From positions 84,501 to 148,500 of the forward strand of contig JAHQIW010001321.1 in NCBI GenBank assembly GCA_019055375.1: a DNA stretch of 64,000 nt, given 5' to 3'. The notes beneath the pieces were generated by a model. It was not told the DNA's origin. It worked only from the letters and a program-made list of their open reading frames with translations, and made no database searches. This document shows, piece after piece, positions 1 through 12,024 of the stretch. This stretch comes from Parelaphostrongylus tenuis (lineage: Eukaryota; Nematoda; Chromadorea; Rhabditida; Metastrongylidae). Both the position numbers and the translations under genes were made by a program. Within the stretch, counting starts at the first letter, position 1. Each line of letters begins with the position of its first letter.

Positions 1-2511
1 TTACGGATTGCGATGAAAGAGCAGTAGTGCGAATCCCATTGAGCAAAATAGAAATATGGAGGGAAAATAGCAATTCTACACTTACTTTGTTATCAAGAAG
101 TGCAACACGTACAGCAGCTACAGGACCAAGAAATGGCACCGATGACAGATGAAGTGCCGAAGCGGCTGCGTTCAAACCCAACATCACCACATCACCTTCG
201 TCTTCAATCGACAGAGGTTTTACTACTATCTGAATACTCGGCATGATTTCTCTATTTTACTGATATTTAGCATTCTTACGATGTCGAAAATGTACATGCA
301 AGAGCATTGAGAGGTATGCAAAACATTCGACCCCAGGTGAGAGGTGAACCCCCGTTTCACCCTTATCGAGAGCGCGGGCTACCACTACACCACCGAGATC
401 ACCGCTTTGCTATTACTTTTTCGTCAAACATCTGTTAGCTTAACAGGGTTTGATGCCAATACGTGGCTTACCCGACTAAACTCGTTAACGGCTGGTTGGT
501 GGACATCTAGGAATTGACATATAGAAGCAAAGCAGCGGCCTGGCTGGTGTAGTGAGAGCACGCGCTCCGGGTAAGAATGAAACGCGGGTTCACCTCCCAC
601 CTGAGGTCGAATGTTTTGCATACTAATTAATACTCTCAGATGCAAACTTATACTCTTATAAAAAAATACTTCACATTGATGTAGACTGCTTGAGAGATTC
701 GCTAATGCACCTGAGTCTCATTCACCCATCCGACTGGAAAAAGTGGACGAAGAGATCGGTCAATCACTCGTGACGACAGGATGTCCGCGTCTGTTTGTCC
801 CAGTTCTCGACGAAGATAGTTCGTCGGGATTTTCCCAACTGCTGCTGCACTTTGTTTGAAATCAACTAGAAGTGGGACGAAGTCATGAACAGTTGGTACA
901 TCACCTGATGACTTACGATAAACACAAGTGCTCAGAACCTTAAAAACAATCAGTTCAGCTAGAAATATAAAAACATAGAGACACTTAACCGTTATCTCAA
1001 TCCATTTTCTAACCTCCTGGAGACAAAGTCTTTCCCGATTTTTTTTCAACGTTCAGGTAGTCGTTTGATAGCTTCAATCCCGACTATGTTCTTACTGTAT
1101 TGGTTCCTAAAAAGGACCTCTAAGTGCGCTGAAGCAGCGAAAATAAAACTGAGTTCACACTCGGCGTGTACTATCGCTCGTATTTTAGTTAACCCTTACG
1201 GGAACGTAGACCCATGTCCTCGACGTCTCTAACCTTCAGCGGGTAGCGTCTAACAGTGGCGTTCAACCGCAGCGTATTGTGCCTAACAATGACATGTAGC
1301 CACAGCGTAGTTGTTAGACGAAACAATTGGAAGGTCAAACGCCATTTTCAGAGGCTACACGCCAGGATAGGAGACGTAAAGGTAGTGGATGCACGGTGTG
1401 TAAAGGTAAATTAAGTGAAAATATTTTCTCCTTCTCGTAGAAATTTCTAGGCATTTGAATTAGGATTCTAAATGAAGTCCTATACTTCTGTTGTATGAGC
1501 TTTTCACTTTCGTTTAATATGTTGCTACTGCTAAATAAAGTTGCTAGTGAACCTAAGCCTTAGCCTAGAAGTACGAAACTCAATCCTCTCTGCTCTTCCA
1601 GCGCTCTATGAGAACCTTTAGAAAAACCAAACTTGGCCTCAAAATCACTCAGCTCTATAAAATCAAAAACTACTAGGAGTCTGTTAGAAACCCATCCATA
1701 AACCCTGGCTGCCTCAGTACCACTTGTTGCGAAGTGTCACTCGTAGAACGACTTACAGACCACAGACAAGTAAAATTGTGCGCCGAGTGTGAAATTCAAC
1801 TTCATTTTCGCTGCCACAGCGCTCTGGGAAAGGCCTTTCCAGAAGAAGAAAGCAATATCAGCAAAATCACCGAAATTTAAATTATCGAATTATTACCAAA
1901 TATCAAGAGAAAAAGTTCTGTCCAGCGAAAAATGCAGCCAAATGCGTCGATTGTGAACCTAACTTAAATTTATGACCGCTGCTACAGCGCAGTAAGGAGG
2001 CCTTTCAGGAAACAAGCACGGTATTGCAATTGTCGAGATTTGAGCTACTGAATGGTAACTGAAAGTCCAACAAAAGCGGAAACACTTTATCTCCACAGGT
2101 CGAGAAAAGGCTTGAGATAAACGATTTGTACCTCGATAAACCCCAAATAGATCACTTACTGCATTATCGCCTGTTGAGGCAACTGCTGCACCGGAAGCAA
2201 ACCTTGCCATATGGCCTGTAATTAATTGAGCTCCAAAGCGTGGACGAACCAGTCATACGAAGAAAAGTGACTAGCTCCTGAAATAAAACTAACCTGATGT
2301 CAGCACGAGTGGTTCTCCAGTACCAACTTGAACTGGAACCGAATGCATCCGGTTGCGCATAACATAACTAAAACTAGCAAAAATCCCATAAAATGGTCAG
2401 AGATGTCACAAGAAAAGAATATATGAGTCATAGTGGATTGAAGGACGAAGGAACATACTGGACACGTAGGTTGCGGATCAGACACAACTTCGTCCTCTCA
2501 ATGAAAGCCAT
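1..2511 (-). CDS. pnpt-1: Mitochondrial polyribonucleotide nucleotidyltransferase (PNPase), 5' part, truncated by window edge
   Basis: PNPase is a phosphorolytic 3'-5' exoribonuclease and RNA importer/processor of mitochondria. Five exons are readable on the minus strand: 2459-2511 (ATG at 2511), 2294-2367, 2160-2215, 711-938 and 86-229. All junction phases match and together give the first 185 residues. The start ([15 protein letters not shown]) is basic and aliphatic, as in a mitochondrial presequence. The rest is the first RNase PH domain: [56 protein letters not shown] and NETQIVVKPL are family signatures, followed by an [19 protein letters not shown] segment. The second RNase PH, KH and S1 domains should lie left of base 1. 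The family is usually about 750-780 residues. The acceptor of the 711-938 exon is TTTTTAAG rather than TTTCAG. It lies 1.1 kb downstream of lmp-1 on the same strand. Identity is near certain; exon 1 is the least certain part. Confidence 0.9.
300..616. repeat. SINE-B inverted (head-to-head) pair
   Basis: A minus-strand copy (300-420) and a plus-strand copy (about 530-616) of the same tRNA-like sequence flank a spacer of about 110 bp. The plus copy has an A-box-like TGGTGTAGTG and a B-box-like GGGTTCACCTCC, then the conserved tail GGTCGAATGTTTTGCATA. The pair lies in the pnpt-1 intron between exons 711-938 and 86-229. The same arrangement recurs four more times in the window. Confidence 0.7.
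1020..2110. repeat. Family D interspersed repeat and a foldback MITE in the pnpt-1 intron
   Basis: The intron between the 711-938 and 2160-2215 exons is filled by repeats. At 1185-1340 is a foldback piece built around GTCTAACAGTGGCG and its inverse GTTAGACG, related to 16255-16430 and 60470-60655. The rest resembles family D, whose recognisable words are 'ctgctacagcgc..' and 'aggcctttccag', found at about ten other places in the window. No coding signal was seen in it. Confidence 0.5.
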
Positions 2512-2799
2512 CACCGTTGTTATCGAATTGACGAAAACGCAATCAAAGAGATCGCGCTAGCTTGCCTCCTTCAGAAGTCCAACACCAGTCTCCTCGATAA
2601 CTGAAGGTGTAATGGTTAGAGCAAAGTCTAACCTGAAGCTAAGATAACCCCCTGAGTGATCACACATTCTTCAGCTGGCTAACCCCTAGAAGTACCGCTC
2701 CCCAAGCATCACTTGGAGATTTACCACCTTCTTTACAGAGTAGTAGAACGATCGCCATAAAAGTGCTTTGTACTTTATTCTTCACAAGGATAAATGACC

Positions 2800-3115
2800 C
2801 TTTCTGCAGAGCTATACAAGATAAGGAACTCGCAGCTGATCAATCCTTAAAGGATAAGCCATTCATTCGACTCCATTCCTAGCATTGCTGGAGTAACTGG
2901 ATGCATATCTGACCCTCAGAATGATTCACGTTGGCCTAACGATGTATCAAGTCAGTGCTACAATTCATCGATGCAAGTCTGGTATCAATTCACTGACCCT
3001 GAAGGGATCGAACGCAAAGGTTTGCGCCCTGGAGCGAACCATCGAACAACGACTGGTCGATCACGTTGGCGCCTCAAGGAACCTGTAACCAGTGCGCCAC
3101 AAGCACTCCCTAGTC
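2800..3115 (-). repeat. SINE-A (tRNA-derived SINE), minus strand
   Basis: Read on the minus strand it starts with a tRNA-like head (GTGGCGCACTGGTTACAGG, A box) and then a B-box region. The body follows with the 'cagacttg..' and 'gatatgcat..' words and the terminal 'atcgatca..' motif shared by all SINE-A copies. It lies between lmp-1 and pnpt-1. Confidence 0.7.
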
Positions 3116-3253
3116 GGTTTAGTCTACTTCAATATTTTCGTATCTCGTGATAATCGCTGATTACAAGATATGGGCATTTTCTTAGGGATTACAACTGTAG
3201 TAGGTTTCTGGAAGTGACCATAATTATCGCTGATCGTTACTTAAACTACATTA

Positions 3254-3259
3254 TTTATT
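3254..3259 (-). terminator. Poly(A) signal AATAAA, probably of lmp-1
   Basis: TTTATT on the plus strand reads AATAAA on the minus strand, about 345 bp after the lmp-1 stop codon. It is the first perfect signal seen downstream of that stop. The assignment is an inference. Confidence 0.5.
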
Positions 3260-3602
3260 CAGAAAATCAATGAGGCAACATAAAACATGCGATGTATCAA
3301 ACATACACGTTGAAAACTACACGCCACATAGCGTTAGCTTAAAAACGAACCATAAAGTACATTAGAAAAACAGTGGTGATAAGGCTTCCATGATGATTTC
3401 TGACGGGTGGGTGTGAATACATGAAGAACGAGGCAATGATTCCAATGAACACACCCTTGTAGCGATTCACGGTAAGTAACAACTTTTGCGATGAGGTTTT
3501 TTTCTTGTATAGAAAATAACAAAATTTCGAGAGATAATGACGAGGATATACAATGCGATGACATTCCTTATGAAGTGTAGAATCGGTCATTAAATGTCCG
3601 TA

Positions 3603-6600
3603 CTAAACGCTGGCATATCCTTGACGTTTAGCACGAGCTCTTCCGATGAGATACGCAACGAGGACGATGACAACCAGACCAGCCAGACAAGCACCAACAA
3701 CAATTGGTACGATGTCTGAGGTCCGTGAATCCAGAGGACATTGTTCGTATACTACAATGAAACGAAATAAAGGTTACGTATGGACGCAAATTAGCCAAAT
3801 AATAAAGGCTAATCACTTACTTTGTTGTTTGGAGAACTCCGGTTTATCCAATTGTGCAAACGCTATTGCACGCACATTCTTCATCTCAATCATCGAATCA
3901 TTCGAAAGACCAAGTTTAGTGGTTGAGCACTACAATGAGAAAATATCCCAGTTGGTATATCATAACTTTCGTGCCGAGTGTTTCTTAAGACCACAGCTCA
4001 AATTTCAATATGCCTGGTAATCATTTTTGAGCCACACATGTTAGTGGTCTATCAATGAGCGCTGACTTATAGAGCCCAATACACGTGTTTCGATCTTGCG
4101 ATCTCGTCAGTCGGGCAGTTATCCTTTCTCGTCTTTTGCCAATCCTGAATGGGTGCTCCAGTCCCCGCACTAAGAGTACTAAGAGATCGAAAAACGTGAG
4201 AGCAAGATCGAAACACGTGTATCGGGCTCTATAAGTCAGCCCTCTTTGACAGACCACTGGCATGCGTGGCTCAAAATTGATTACCAGGCATATCCCAATT
4301 GGATCGTGAACGACCATGGAACGATTCAGATTTTTGATACATCGAGAAAATAGGAAACTAAGACATTTCATTCAATAGTAATAAGTAAACAGCGAAAGAA
4401 TGTGTGCGGCGCAGCGGTTAAAATGCTCTGCAACACGCATGTGCTTGCTAAATTGGTAGTCCATGGTACGATCCCGCGCTCAAGGTTCACCAAGCTTTTC
4501 ATCCATCCGGATCTGTGAGTTGGCATCAGAATTATCCGAGAGGACATTGACACTCACTCGATAACATCGGCAAGCCGCCGCGAGTCACAATGAAGGCCAG
4601 ATATAGATTCAGTTCCAACTCAAACGATAGATGAAGACGAATTCATGGCGTACCCCTTAAATTTTGATCGAGACCGAGAACTTTATCTTCTTTTTTTAAA
4701 TGGCGTATCTCCCATAACACCTTATCAGCCCTTTTCTATTCAGCGTAAACAAGGTTTTGCCAGAATCGTGGGATTTCACCGTTTACAACAAACCGTCTAA
4801 GCAGTGTCTCAGATGTGAATTCTGCTGTTTGACGCTACTTCTCTGACGATGTCATTGATGGGAAATCCGTGCTGACTTTTTGTGTTATAAAGCTCCTTTC
4901 GAAATCAACCAAAGGTCATAGAATCTTGTTCACAACCGCTTGAAGACTTTTCGTAATCGGTAGAGGTTTGAAAGAAAAGACTGATAAGATTCCTATCAGT
5001 GCCTTTCGCGCAGTGGTAAGAGCTGCCTGCGACATACAGATGGTGGATGGATGGATCGACTGCGCTCAAAGCTCACAAAGCTTTCATCCCTCCGAGTCTG
5101 GTGAAATTGTATCAGAATTGTCTATGAGGAGAGCAGCACTGACTCGATATATCCAGTAGAAAAATGCGAGTCATAAAGGCCAGGTATGCATTCAGTCACT
5201 CTTAACTATGTAGATGAAGACGAATGCATGGCGCATCCTTCAGAGATTGATCAACGCCGAGAGCTTCAATTACGTTTTGAAATTCCTAGCACCTTGCTAT
5301 AATTAGAGCCGTAAAACCGCTCCTCGGTCTATTGCAAAATTACCCTTTGCATACTATTCCCACAATTGGGCCTCATCCGATGCCTTGAACATGATAGTTC
5401 AGAAGGTTAGAAAGCCCTCGGCTTTGACCAATACTTGAGAGATGCATCATGCTTTAGTCTTCATGTATCATTGTTTGAGGTGACTGAATGTAAACTGATA
5501 TTTTCAATGACCCGCGGTAGTTTATCGACGGGTCAAGTCAGAGCTGCGTGCCCTCCTAGAGAAGTGTGGTGCCAATTGACCGATCCCAGAGGAAAGGAAG
5601 GGTTAGTAAGCTTTGAGCGCATGATCGGACCATGGAATGTCGACTGACCGATCTCGCTGATGTTGCAAGACACCTCTAATCCCAGAAGCACACCCGCTCT
5701 TCTAAATAAAAGTTCAAAATTGAAGAAAACCCCGCATCGTCGAGGAGGTTGATGGTAGTAGAAGCCTTGAAGAATAGAAGACTTCAAATCAACAAACGAC
5801 TGTAGACTGTACTCACTTTGAAGGCATCGTTGTCATGTGCAAGAAGATCTACATCAGGACCAGCTTTGGTTAAGTCGTCTAAATAAACAAATATGACAAA
5901 AATAACCGAGGTTCTAATGAGTTTGAAAAAAAATTCGAATGAAAAGACAATGAAAATCTCATGAAAACATACAGATAATGGATGAATTCACGATATGCAG
6001 TGAATAGTTCAGCAATTTGAAAGCGTAATTCTTTTCAACGGATCCAAAGATCAATTTCAGCTTCCAAGGCCGACTTTCCAAGGGAAATGTCTCGTTTGGA
6101 GCTGGTAAAAATTGCACCTGAATTAGAGAAAATTGTGACTACAGGGCCCTAAAACATGGAGTGAACAACTGTGATCGACTCTATCCATTTCGTTTACAAA
6201 ATCGTCGACCACTTGAAAACATCCCTTGAGAACGAAAACCCTGATGTCTGAAAAAACCAAACATACCTCTAGTTCTTGAGCAGTTTGATTTCCATAGGTG
6301 GCTACGCAGTTTCCAGCAACATTAACAGTCGAATTTATTGCTGTATTGTAGGTATGTACAGTACCATTCTAAACGACATTCTGATTAGAAAGAAAAGGTT
6401 TGCGCCCAATCAAAACGTATTTACACTTATAAATCAGTACATATTACGTATACACCTCCATAGCCCGTGTGGTGCAGTGGTTAGAGGTGCTTTGCCAAAC
6501 ACACATGATTGTTCAGTCGATGGTCAATGGTTCGACCCCACGTTCAAGGTTCGTCAAGCCTTCCATCTCCCGGGTCAGGCGAATTGGTACCAGACTTGTC

Positions 6601-8334
6601 TGAGATGATAGCAACGTTGACTGGATACTTCGGTAAGTCACCGCGAGTGATTGTGAGAGCCACATATGATTTCAATCACCTCCTACATGTCACGAATGGA
6701 GTCGAATGCATGGCTCATCCCTATAGAATGATCAACGTCGAGAGCTTTATCCTTTCTGTCTATTGAATACACCTCCATATTTATCTTCTTGACGTTTATA
6801 CCTTAGATTCTGCTCGCCACAGATACGGAGTTGTTACAAAAATACCTTGCCATGAATACTACGGAGACACCACATGATATTCTAGTGAGAACGTAAATCA
6901 TACCCGATAATTGTCTTTTCAATAGCAAACAGAGGCGGGTAGCACACTGGTTAGAGATGTAGCACAAACTGAAGTACGATTATAAATACAACGCTGGTTT
7001 GAGACCCTCTACCTAACATCCTTTGCAATAAATCAGCACAGACTTTACAGAACACCTTCTTAGTTTGGCTACCTCCGATATTGCAAAAACAGTCGCCTCG
7101 ATCAAAGTTCTAGGTTATTAAGAGGAAGGAAGAAGGAAGGAAGAAGAAGCCCTCAAGCAGCAGCCAAAACAACACGCGAAATGTTTATAAACTTCTGATG
7201 AAAACTCAGGAAAACTAGTTAACGATTCGAATGCTGGAAGTGCTCTAGGTTCCGCAAAGTAAACCGTGACCACGGGAACATATGGGCCACTAGTTAGAGG
7301 TGCCTGCGTCGCACACGTGGTCAATGGATCGACCCCGCGCTGAGGGCTACCGTGCCTTCCATCCCTTTGGCGTCAGAGAATTGGTATCAAACTTGTCTAA
7401 GAGCATAACAGCTCTGGATACACTGATAGGCCACCGCAGATCATTGTACAAACCACATATGCATTCAGTGGTTCCTTTCCGTTATCCAGGAACAAATGAA
7501 TAAACGACCTCCTTCGCTGGGCAAGAATTTTTATAAGACTGTTGGTTTTCTGTAAGCACGAAAAGAATATGAACGTGTAGAGAGAATCTTGTAGTATCAA
7601 AGTCATATGTTCTATTGGAGTTTTTCTAAAATTGAGAAAAAAAGCCCTGATTAAATAACAAAAAATGCACAGCATATGTATTTCGCATTAGCGTAACCGA
7701 TCGATTGCCGTACTGAAACCACGGGCATGCCCCTGCCCCTTTTCCCAAAATCGTAGATTAGCCGAAGAAACAAATCCCCATGTACATGACCTCAATCTTA
7801 CTTTCCCTGTCACATTGCAATGAAACGGTCTTTCCAGAAAATAAGTATAGCACTGCAATCCCCGATGCTTATGCTATCGAATGGTTACTGATAATTTAAG
7901 CGAACAGTTCTATCCTGTGAGAAATATACGTGTGTGAAACAGAAATATTTTCTTTCCGCTACGTCAAGCCAGAGATTTAGCTTTCGAATGACTATTAAAG
8001 GTCCAATGAAAACCCCTTATCCAGCGAAGGGGGTAATTTTTCCATTTGTTTCCGGATAACCAAAAAAGAACCCTTCATCCTTTTATCTTTTATGAGCGGA
8101 CGATGAGATATCTACCAGCGCTTACCTTTGCAGTCAACTTTACTGTAACCATGACGGAATCTGCGTCGAGGACTATGCAGGTTTTGTTTGTACTATCGTT
8201 AGTCACATTCCAATGTAGACCAGCATACGCTACGGTGAACAGAACTGAAATTCGAAAAGATTAAGAGGAAAAAGTTACGAAAAAATCGTTTATAGAATTG
8301 TTCTATTACCCGTGAATACGCCTAAACGAAGCAT
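3603..8334 (-). CDS. lmp-1: Lysosome-associated membrane glycoprotein (LAMP family), complete
   Basis: Type I membrane glycoprotein of late endosomes and lysosomes. Seven exons join in phase: 8310-8334, 8126-8244, 6267-6368, 5973-6117, 5817-5878, 3821-3929 and 3603-3751, giving 711 nt and 236 residues. Visible parts are a signal peptide ([17 protein letters not shown]), one luminal LAMP domain with four cysteines ([26 protein letters not shown]) and several N-x-S/T sites. A single transmembrane helix ([20 protein letters not shown]) is followed by a short tail ending GYASV, the GYxx-phi lysosomal sorting signal. It has one luminal domain rather than the vertebrate two. The ATG lies 25 nt after a TTACAG that could be a trans-splice acceptor. 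Introns hold several SINE-A copies and a foldback MITE. No frame breaks. Confidence 0.95.
3985..4312. mobile_element. Foldback MITE family 1
   Basis: Long terminal inverted arms: TTTGAGCCACACATG ... GTGGTCTATCA on the left and the complement ending CATGCGTGGCTCAAAA on the right. The internal part contains ACACGTGTTTCGATCTTGCG and its inverse. It is in the last-but-one lmp-1 intron, just upstream of the exon at 3821-3929. There is no coding capacity. Related copies are near 10.2, 11.5, 18.4 and 52.1 kb. Confidence 0.8.
4401..4690 (+). repeat. SINE-A, plus strand
   Basis: The tRNA-like head GCGGCGCAGCGGTTAAAATG (A box) and GGTACGATCCCGCGCTCAAG (B box) is followed by the SINE-A body. It lies in an lmp-1 intron. 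Confidence 0.7.
5000..5275 (+). repeat. SINE-A, plus strand
   Basis: A-box-like CGCGCAGTGGTAAGAG, then the body with the 'aaggccag.tatgcattcagt' and 'gattgatcaacgccgagagct' motifs. It lies in an lmp-1 intron. Confidence 0.7.
5405..5660 (-). repeat. SINE-A, minus strand, tRNA head largely missing
   Basis: The SINE-A body is recognisable on the minus strand, but the tRNA-like head is missing or unrecognisable. It faces the previous SINE-A copy across about 130 bp, tail to tail. Confidence 0.6.
6464..6765 (+). repeat. SINE-A, plus strand
   Basis: The head CCCGTGTGGTGCAGTGGTTA (A box) and ATGGTTCGACCCCACGTTCA (B box) is very tRNA-like, with the full SINE-A body after it. It lies just upstream of the lmp-1 exon 6267-6368, in the long intron. 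Confidence 0.75.
6925..7500 (+). repeat. tRNA-like fragment followed by a SINE-A copy
   Basis: 6925-7010 is a degraded tRNA-like stretch (GGGTAGCACACTGGTTAGAG). About 7100-7265 is a separate repeat with 'gaatgctggaagtgctctaggttccgc', also seen near 53.1 kb. 7275-7500 is a SINE-A copy with GGGCCACTAGTTAGAGGTGC and ATGGATCGACCCCGCGCTGA. All of it lies inside the second lmp-1 intron. Confidence 0.55.
7690..8010. repeat. Family D interspersed repeat
   Basis: Shares 'cacattgcaatgaaacggtctttc' and 'gaatggttactgataatt' with copies near 26.4 kb and 29.5 kb. It ends about 110 bp downstream of the lmp-1 exon 8126-8244. Confidence 0.55.
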
Positions 8335-8339
8335 GGTCG

Positions 8340-10190
8340 TCTCGATACGCAACTATCTGTAATCAGATACATATTAATTGAAATAAACTACGGAGATGAA
8401 GTGTTGTCGAATGAGTGAGAATGAGGACGGAGTGTGCGAATGAATCATGACGCTTCGAAAGTAAACAATGATGAATATACATTCAAAACGATCAATGCCC
8501 GATATATCATCCAAAAAGGCTACAAAAAAACTACAATTATTAAAAAAATTTCAAGTCGATATTCATACGGGACGGAAAGTGGAGGTCAACCAACAGAGAT
8601 ACGATCACTTCAAAAAAGTGGTGTATCACCTGTCGTCCCGTTGATCGTCGAGTAATTCCAGCGGGCACCAGTAGAAATTCCACGTTTCCTTATCGCAAGC
8701 AAGAGTATCCCAGGTTTCCCTTCGCTCCAGACACTCGCTGAGCATCATATTTCTCTTCTACGCAATTTGGTGAAGAGATCGGACCATCGGGTGCGTGGTC
8801 TTCCTGCGGAGCGCTTGACATCCCGAGAAATCCACTCAGTAACGGCTCTCGTCCATCGGTTGTCGTTGAAGCTCATCACGTGTCCGGCCCACCACAATCT
8901 TCGATAGACTGGCGTATAAAACGGCTTCTTTGATTTTCATCCGTTGACGGTCAAAACTTGGAATCTTTTCTCTCATTTACGAGATACGGAATACTCCTAG
9001 CATCGACCTTCTGACTGAATTTCAATATCGCCAAGAGAGATCTTTCGGCCTGCTTACGTAGCAACCAGGCTTCTGAAGTCTACGTTAAGGGAAGGGTATC
9101 TTCGAATTGAAAAAGTGGACTTGAAGTCAGGTGTTTTTTTGCTCTCTTCACTGGGAACTAAGGAGAAGAAGTACGCAAAAACCACGACAGACGTGTGATA
9201 GCGCTGGACGTCCACAGTGATAAGAGTTTGCGATAGTAGGAAGAAGGATGGTGATAGAGTCATTTTTATCAATCTAATCTCTAGAAACTACCATAGAGAA
9301 CAAGTTCAAAGAAGAGTTTGTGGTTAACGAGCCACGTACAACATACGACGAATCTGCTAATTCAGCGATTACCTAGAAAAACTGACATGCAAAGTTGGTA
9401 GCGAAATTTATCGGGATACAGGTCAGTACAATGGAAGTTAGTGGCCAAAGTTTCGACGATAAGCTTTCTTCAGAGCCTGAAAAGGATCAAACTGACTCGG
9501 ACGCTACTCATTAAAATACGAATAAATCACGAATAAAGTATTTTGCTGAGTAGATCACAAGTCATTTTGACCTTTTCACTTCCGGAAAAAGGCGATACCG
9601 CATAACGGCGAAACGTCGGCCATTATTTCATCATACTGAGTTCTACTCAACAGCTCCTACCACTAACAACTTCACGTCCGCTTTTCGAAGAAAATACTAA
9701 ATTAATCTTTTCATGCCGAATTTCATACATAGTCGGTCCTGAGAAGGAATACTTTGAAGACTAAGTACATGAACAAAACAGGGAAAATGATTCTTATACT
9801 CACAAAATTCTATTCCGATAACAATTCAGTACGAAATATGCGCATGAAAAGCCACAGAATCAGCAAATTTTACATAAAATAGGTGTCGCCATTCAAATTT
9901 CTCAATTCTTGAAAATGAAAAATAAAAGAGGAAAATTAGAACAGATATCTTCTCTGCACTACCATCATGATACTACTTCAATGACGGAGAATACCGTAAC
10001 CGTCTAGATCACAACTACAAGAAGACAACTTCGCACCAACAAATCTACATAACAATCCTCCAAAACGGACTGTTCATTAACCTTGAAGCATAACAAGAAC
10101 AATTTGAAAGTGCTTTTCTTGGTGAGTCAATACAAAGTTGATGACTATAAAATCTACTAAGTACAACTTATACCTCTATTTCGAGAACTT
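8340..10190. other. lmp-1 upstream region, no gene recognised
   Basis: Apart from the LINE fragment, no exon-like sequence was recognised. 9530-9680 carries a repeat with GGCGAAACGTCGGCC, a short palindrome-like core shared with 46.27, 52.61 and 39.11 kb. The lmp-1 promoter should lie in the first few hundred bases, but no specific site could be identified. Confidence 0.4.
8690..8935 (-). pseudogene. RTE-type LINE fragment, extreme C-terminal part of the ORF
   Basis: The minus-strand translation gives IRWAGHVM-like, then FNDNRWTRAVTEWISRDVK and AGRPRTRWSDLFTKL-like words with frame breaks. These are the C-terminal motifs of hookworm RTE-clade LINE proteins, also present in the larger copy at 37.4-42.06 kb. 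It is a 5'-truncated, dead copy upstream of lmp-1. Confidence 0.75.
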
Positions 10191-10194
10191 TGTG

Positions 10195-10580
10195 GAGACC
10201 ACGCTCAAATTTCAATATATCCTCGCATTATTATTTGAGCCAGCATGTCAGGTGGTCTGGTAAGGTTTGTACAGCCCGATGCACGTGTTTCGTCCTTACA
10301 GACTCGTCAGTTGGGAAGAACAGCCAGCTTGCAATCGAGTGCAAAAACACTCTGTGTTAGGCGAAAAATTCACTTGACCCAGAGTGTAAAGCGTACGTCG
10401 TCGATGACTCTCTATAAGGAGTGTAAGGCTCCCGGGAGAACTGACTATGAAAAGATCGAAAGACGACGGGTTCTGCCCGGCTGACGAGTCTGTAAGGACG
10501 AAACACGTGTATCGGACTGTACAAGAGCCCTTATCAGACCACATGACAAGTTGGCTCAAATAATAATGAAAGGAGTACAA
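10195..10580. mobile_element. Foldback MITE family 1, longer variant
   Basis: Arms TTTGAGCCAGCATGTCAGGTGG on the left and the inverse ending ACAAGTTGGCTCAAATAATA on the right. The inner inverted words are ACACGTGTTTCGTCCTTACAGA and its complement. The unique centre makes it about 380 bp, longer than the 11.5 kb copy. Confidence 0.75.
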
Positions 10581-10839
10581 CTTAAAGTTGTTCCACTGAA
10601 TGATCCAAGTGGAGATCACATAGGTTCGTAATGCCATATGTCACGAGCCATTACCAGCTTATGTGATCTGCTTCCGGTCATCTCCACTTAAACAAACAGT
10701 GGAACCCATGTAAAAAATAAGCGGCCCTGTAGAAAGCGAACTGCCGAAACGTCTGCTGTTGAATAAAAAAATAATATAACACCTCGTGTTTGTTCTAAAA
10801 AAGAAAATTAGAAACAAATTATAGTAAAAAAAACAATGA

Positions 10840-11090
10840 CCGCTGTTTCGAAGGTAAACGGTGTCGCCTTCGGCAGGATGCCAAGAGGTCAAATGGACTC
10901 GCAATCGCTTAATTAGTGATATACTTGATTCGTACTTTATTCGTACTTTACTATGTAGAATGTGAGTCAATCTGACCTTTCTAGGCTGTGAACAAAGCGC
11001 TACTATCGAAACTGCCATTATTCTCTGGTACTAATTGTATTCAATAGATTCCACCACTAGCAACCTCGTATCTGCTCATCAAGAAAAACG
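10840..11090. repeat. Interspersed repeat of the 'CGCAATCGCTTAA / GAGTCAATCTGACC' family
   Basis: Contains 'gactcgcaatcgcttaatta' and 'gtgagtcaatctgaccttt', then 'agattccaccactagcaacctcg'. Similar words occur at 9.55-9.68, 46.2-46.34 and 52.6-52.9 kb, usually around a GCCGAAACGTC core. No coding potential was seen. Confidence 0.45.
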
Positions 11091-11504
11091 CTAGATCGGC
11101 TACACTTCTTTATCAGCAGAACGGCATCTAATAAAAAAAAAGAAAAAAGGAATTAGCGAAACGGTGACGTCATCTCGTTTGATACTACATACCATGGCTG
11201 ACTCACTTTACAATGCCAATATTATTCATTATGTGAACGAGAGCTGATGACAACTAGAAGGATAAACTACTATCGACTTTAAAAAACCGACTGAAGCAGT
11301 GACGTGATCTACGACATCCTTGCGACAAAGCAATTTTGTGTAATAACAAAGTATTCACGGTTTCTTTATTTGTGTAATAACAAAGTGATCACGAGTTCTT
11401 TACAGATATTCCTATCGAAACTCTATGATCTCACGTACGAAACCAGTTCGATCGCCCCTTAGAATGTGACCAGTGCACTTTCACTTTCTGTGGACTACTT
11501 CAAC

Positions 11505-11700
11505 CATTTTCAATATGCCTGATAATCATTATTTGAGCCACGCATGTCAGTGGTCTATCAAAGAGGGCTGACTTTCTTGGCCCGACTGACGAGATCGCAA
11601 GATCGAAACACGTGTATCGGGCTCTATAAGTCAGCCCTCCTTGATAGACCACTAACATGCGTGGCTCAAATAATGATTATCAGGCATATTGCAATTTGAG
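11505..11700. mobile_element. Foldback MITE family 1, compact near-perfect palindrome
   Basis: Best example of the family. The left arm (about 11510-11575) and the right arm (about 11625-11695) are nearly perfect reverse complements. They run from CAATATGCCTGATAATCA to its inverse TGATTATCAGGCATATTG, with TTTGAGCCACGCATGT inside each arm and a loop of about 50 nt. Such foldbacks are non-autonomous. The responsible transposase is not visible. Confidence 0.85.
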
Positions 11701-12024
11701 CAGTGGTCTCAAGAAAGCACTCGGAACGAAAGATATGATATATTGAATATATCAACCATTTTTGTTGAATGAAAAGCTAAACCAAAAAAAAGCAGCGACA
11801 TTCTCGACGGACTGATATCTTCTTAGAACGAATAAACGAACATCTTTCACGGTTATTAATTTTTGTACATACTATAAAAAAAGCCACGATATTTTCTCAT
11901 ATTACGATAGTAAACGTCGCCAATCCTAGAGCACTACGACAGTAATCAAAAGAACCTTCAATCTTTACTACTTTACAGCAGTGGTACGATGTAAAAAATA
12001 CAGATCTGAGATTGTTGAGGTATA

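Noticed and set aside
6464..6550. A genuine tRNA gene (good A and B boxes)
   Set aside because: It is the head of a SINE-A copy. The same body follows it here and at many other loci, and the acceptor stem and anticodon arm do not fold convincingly.
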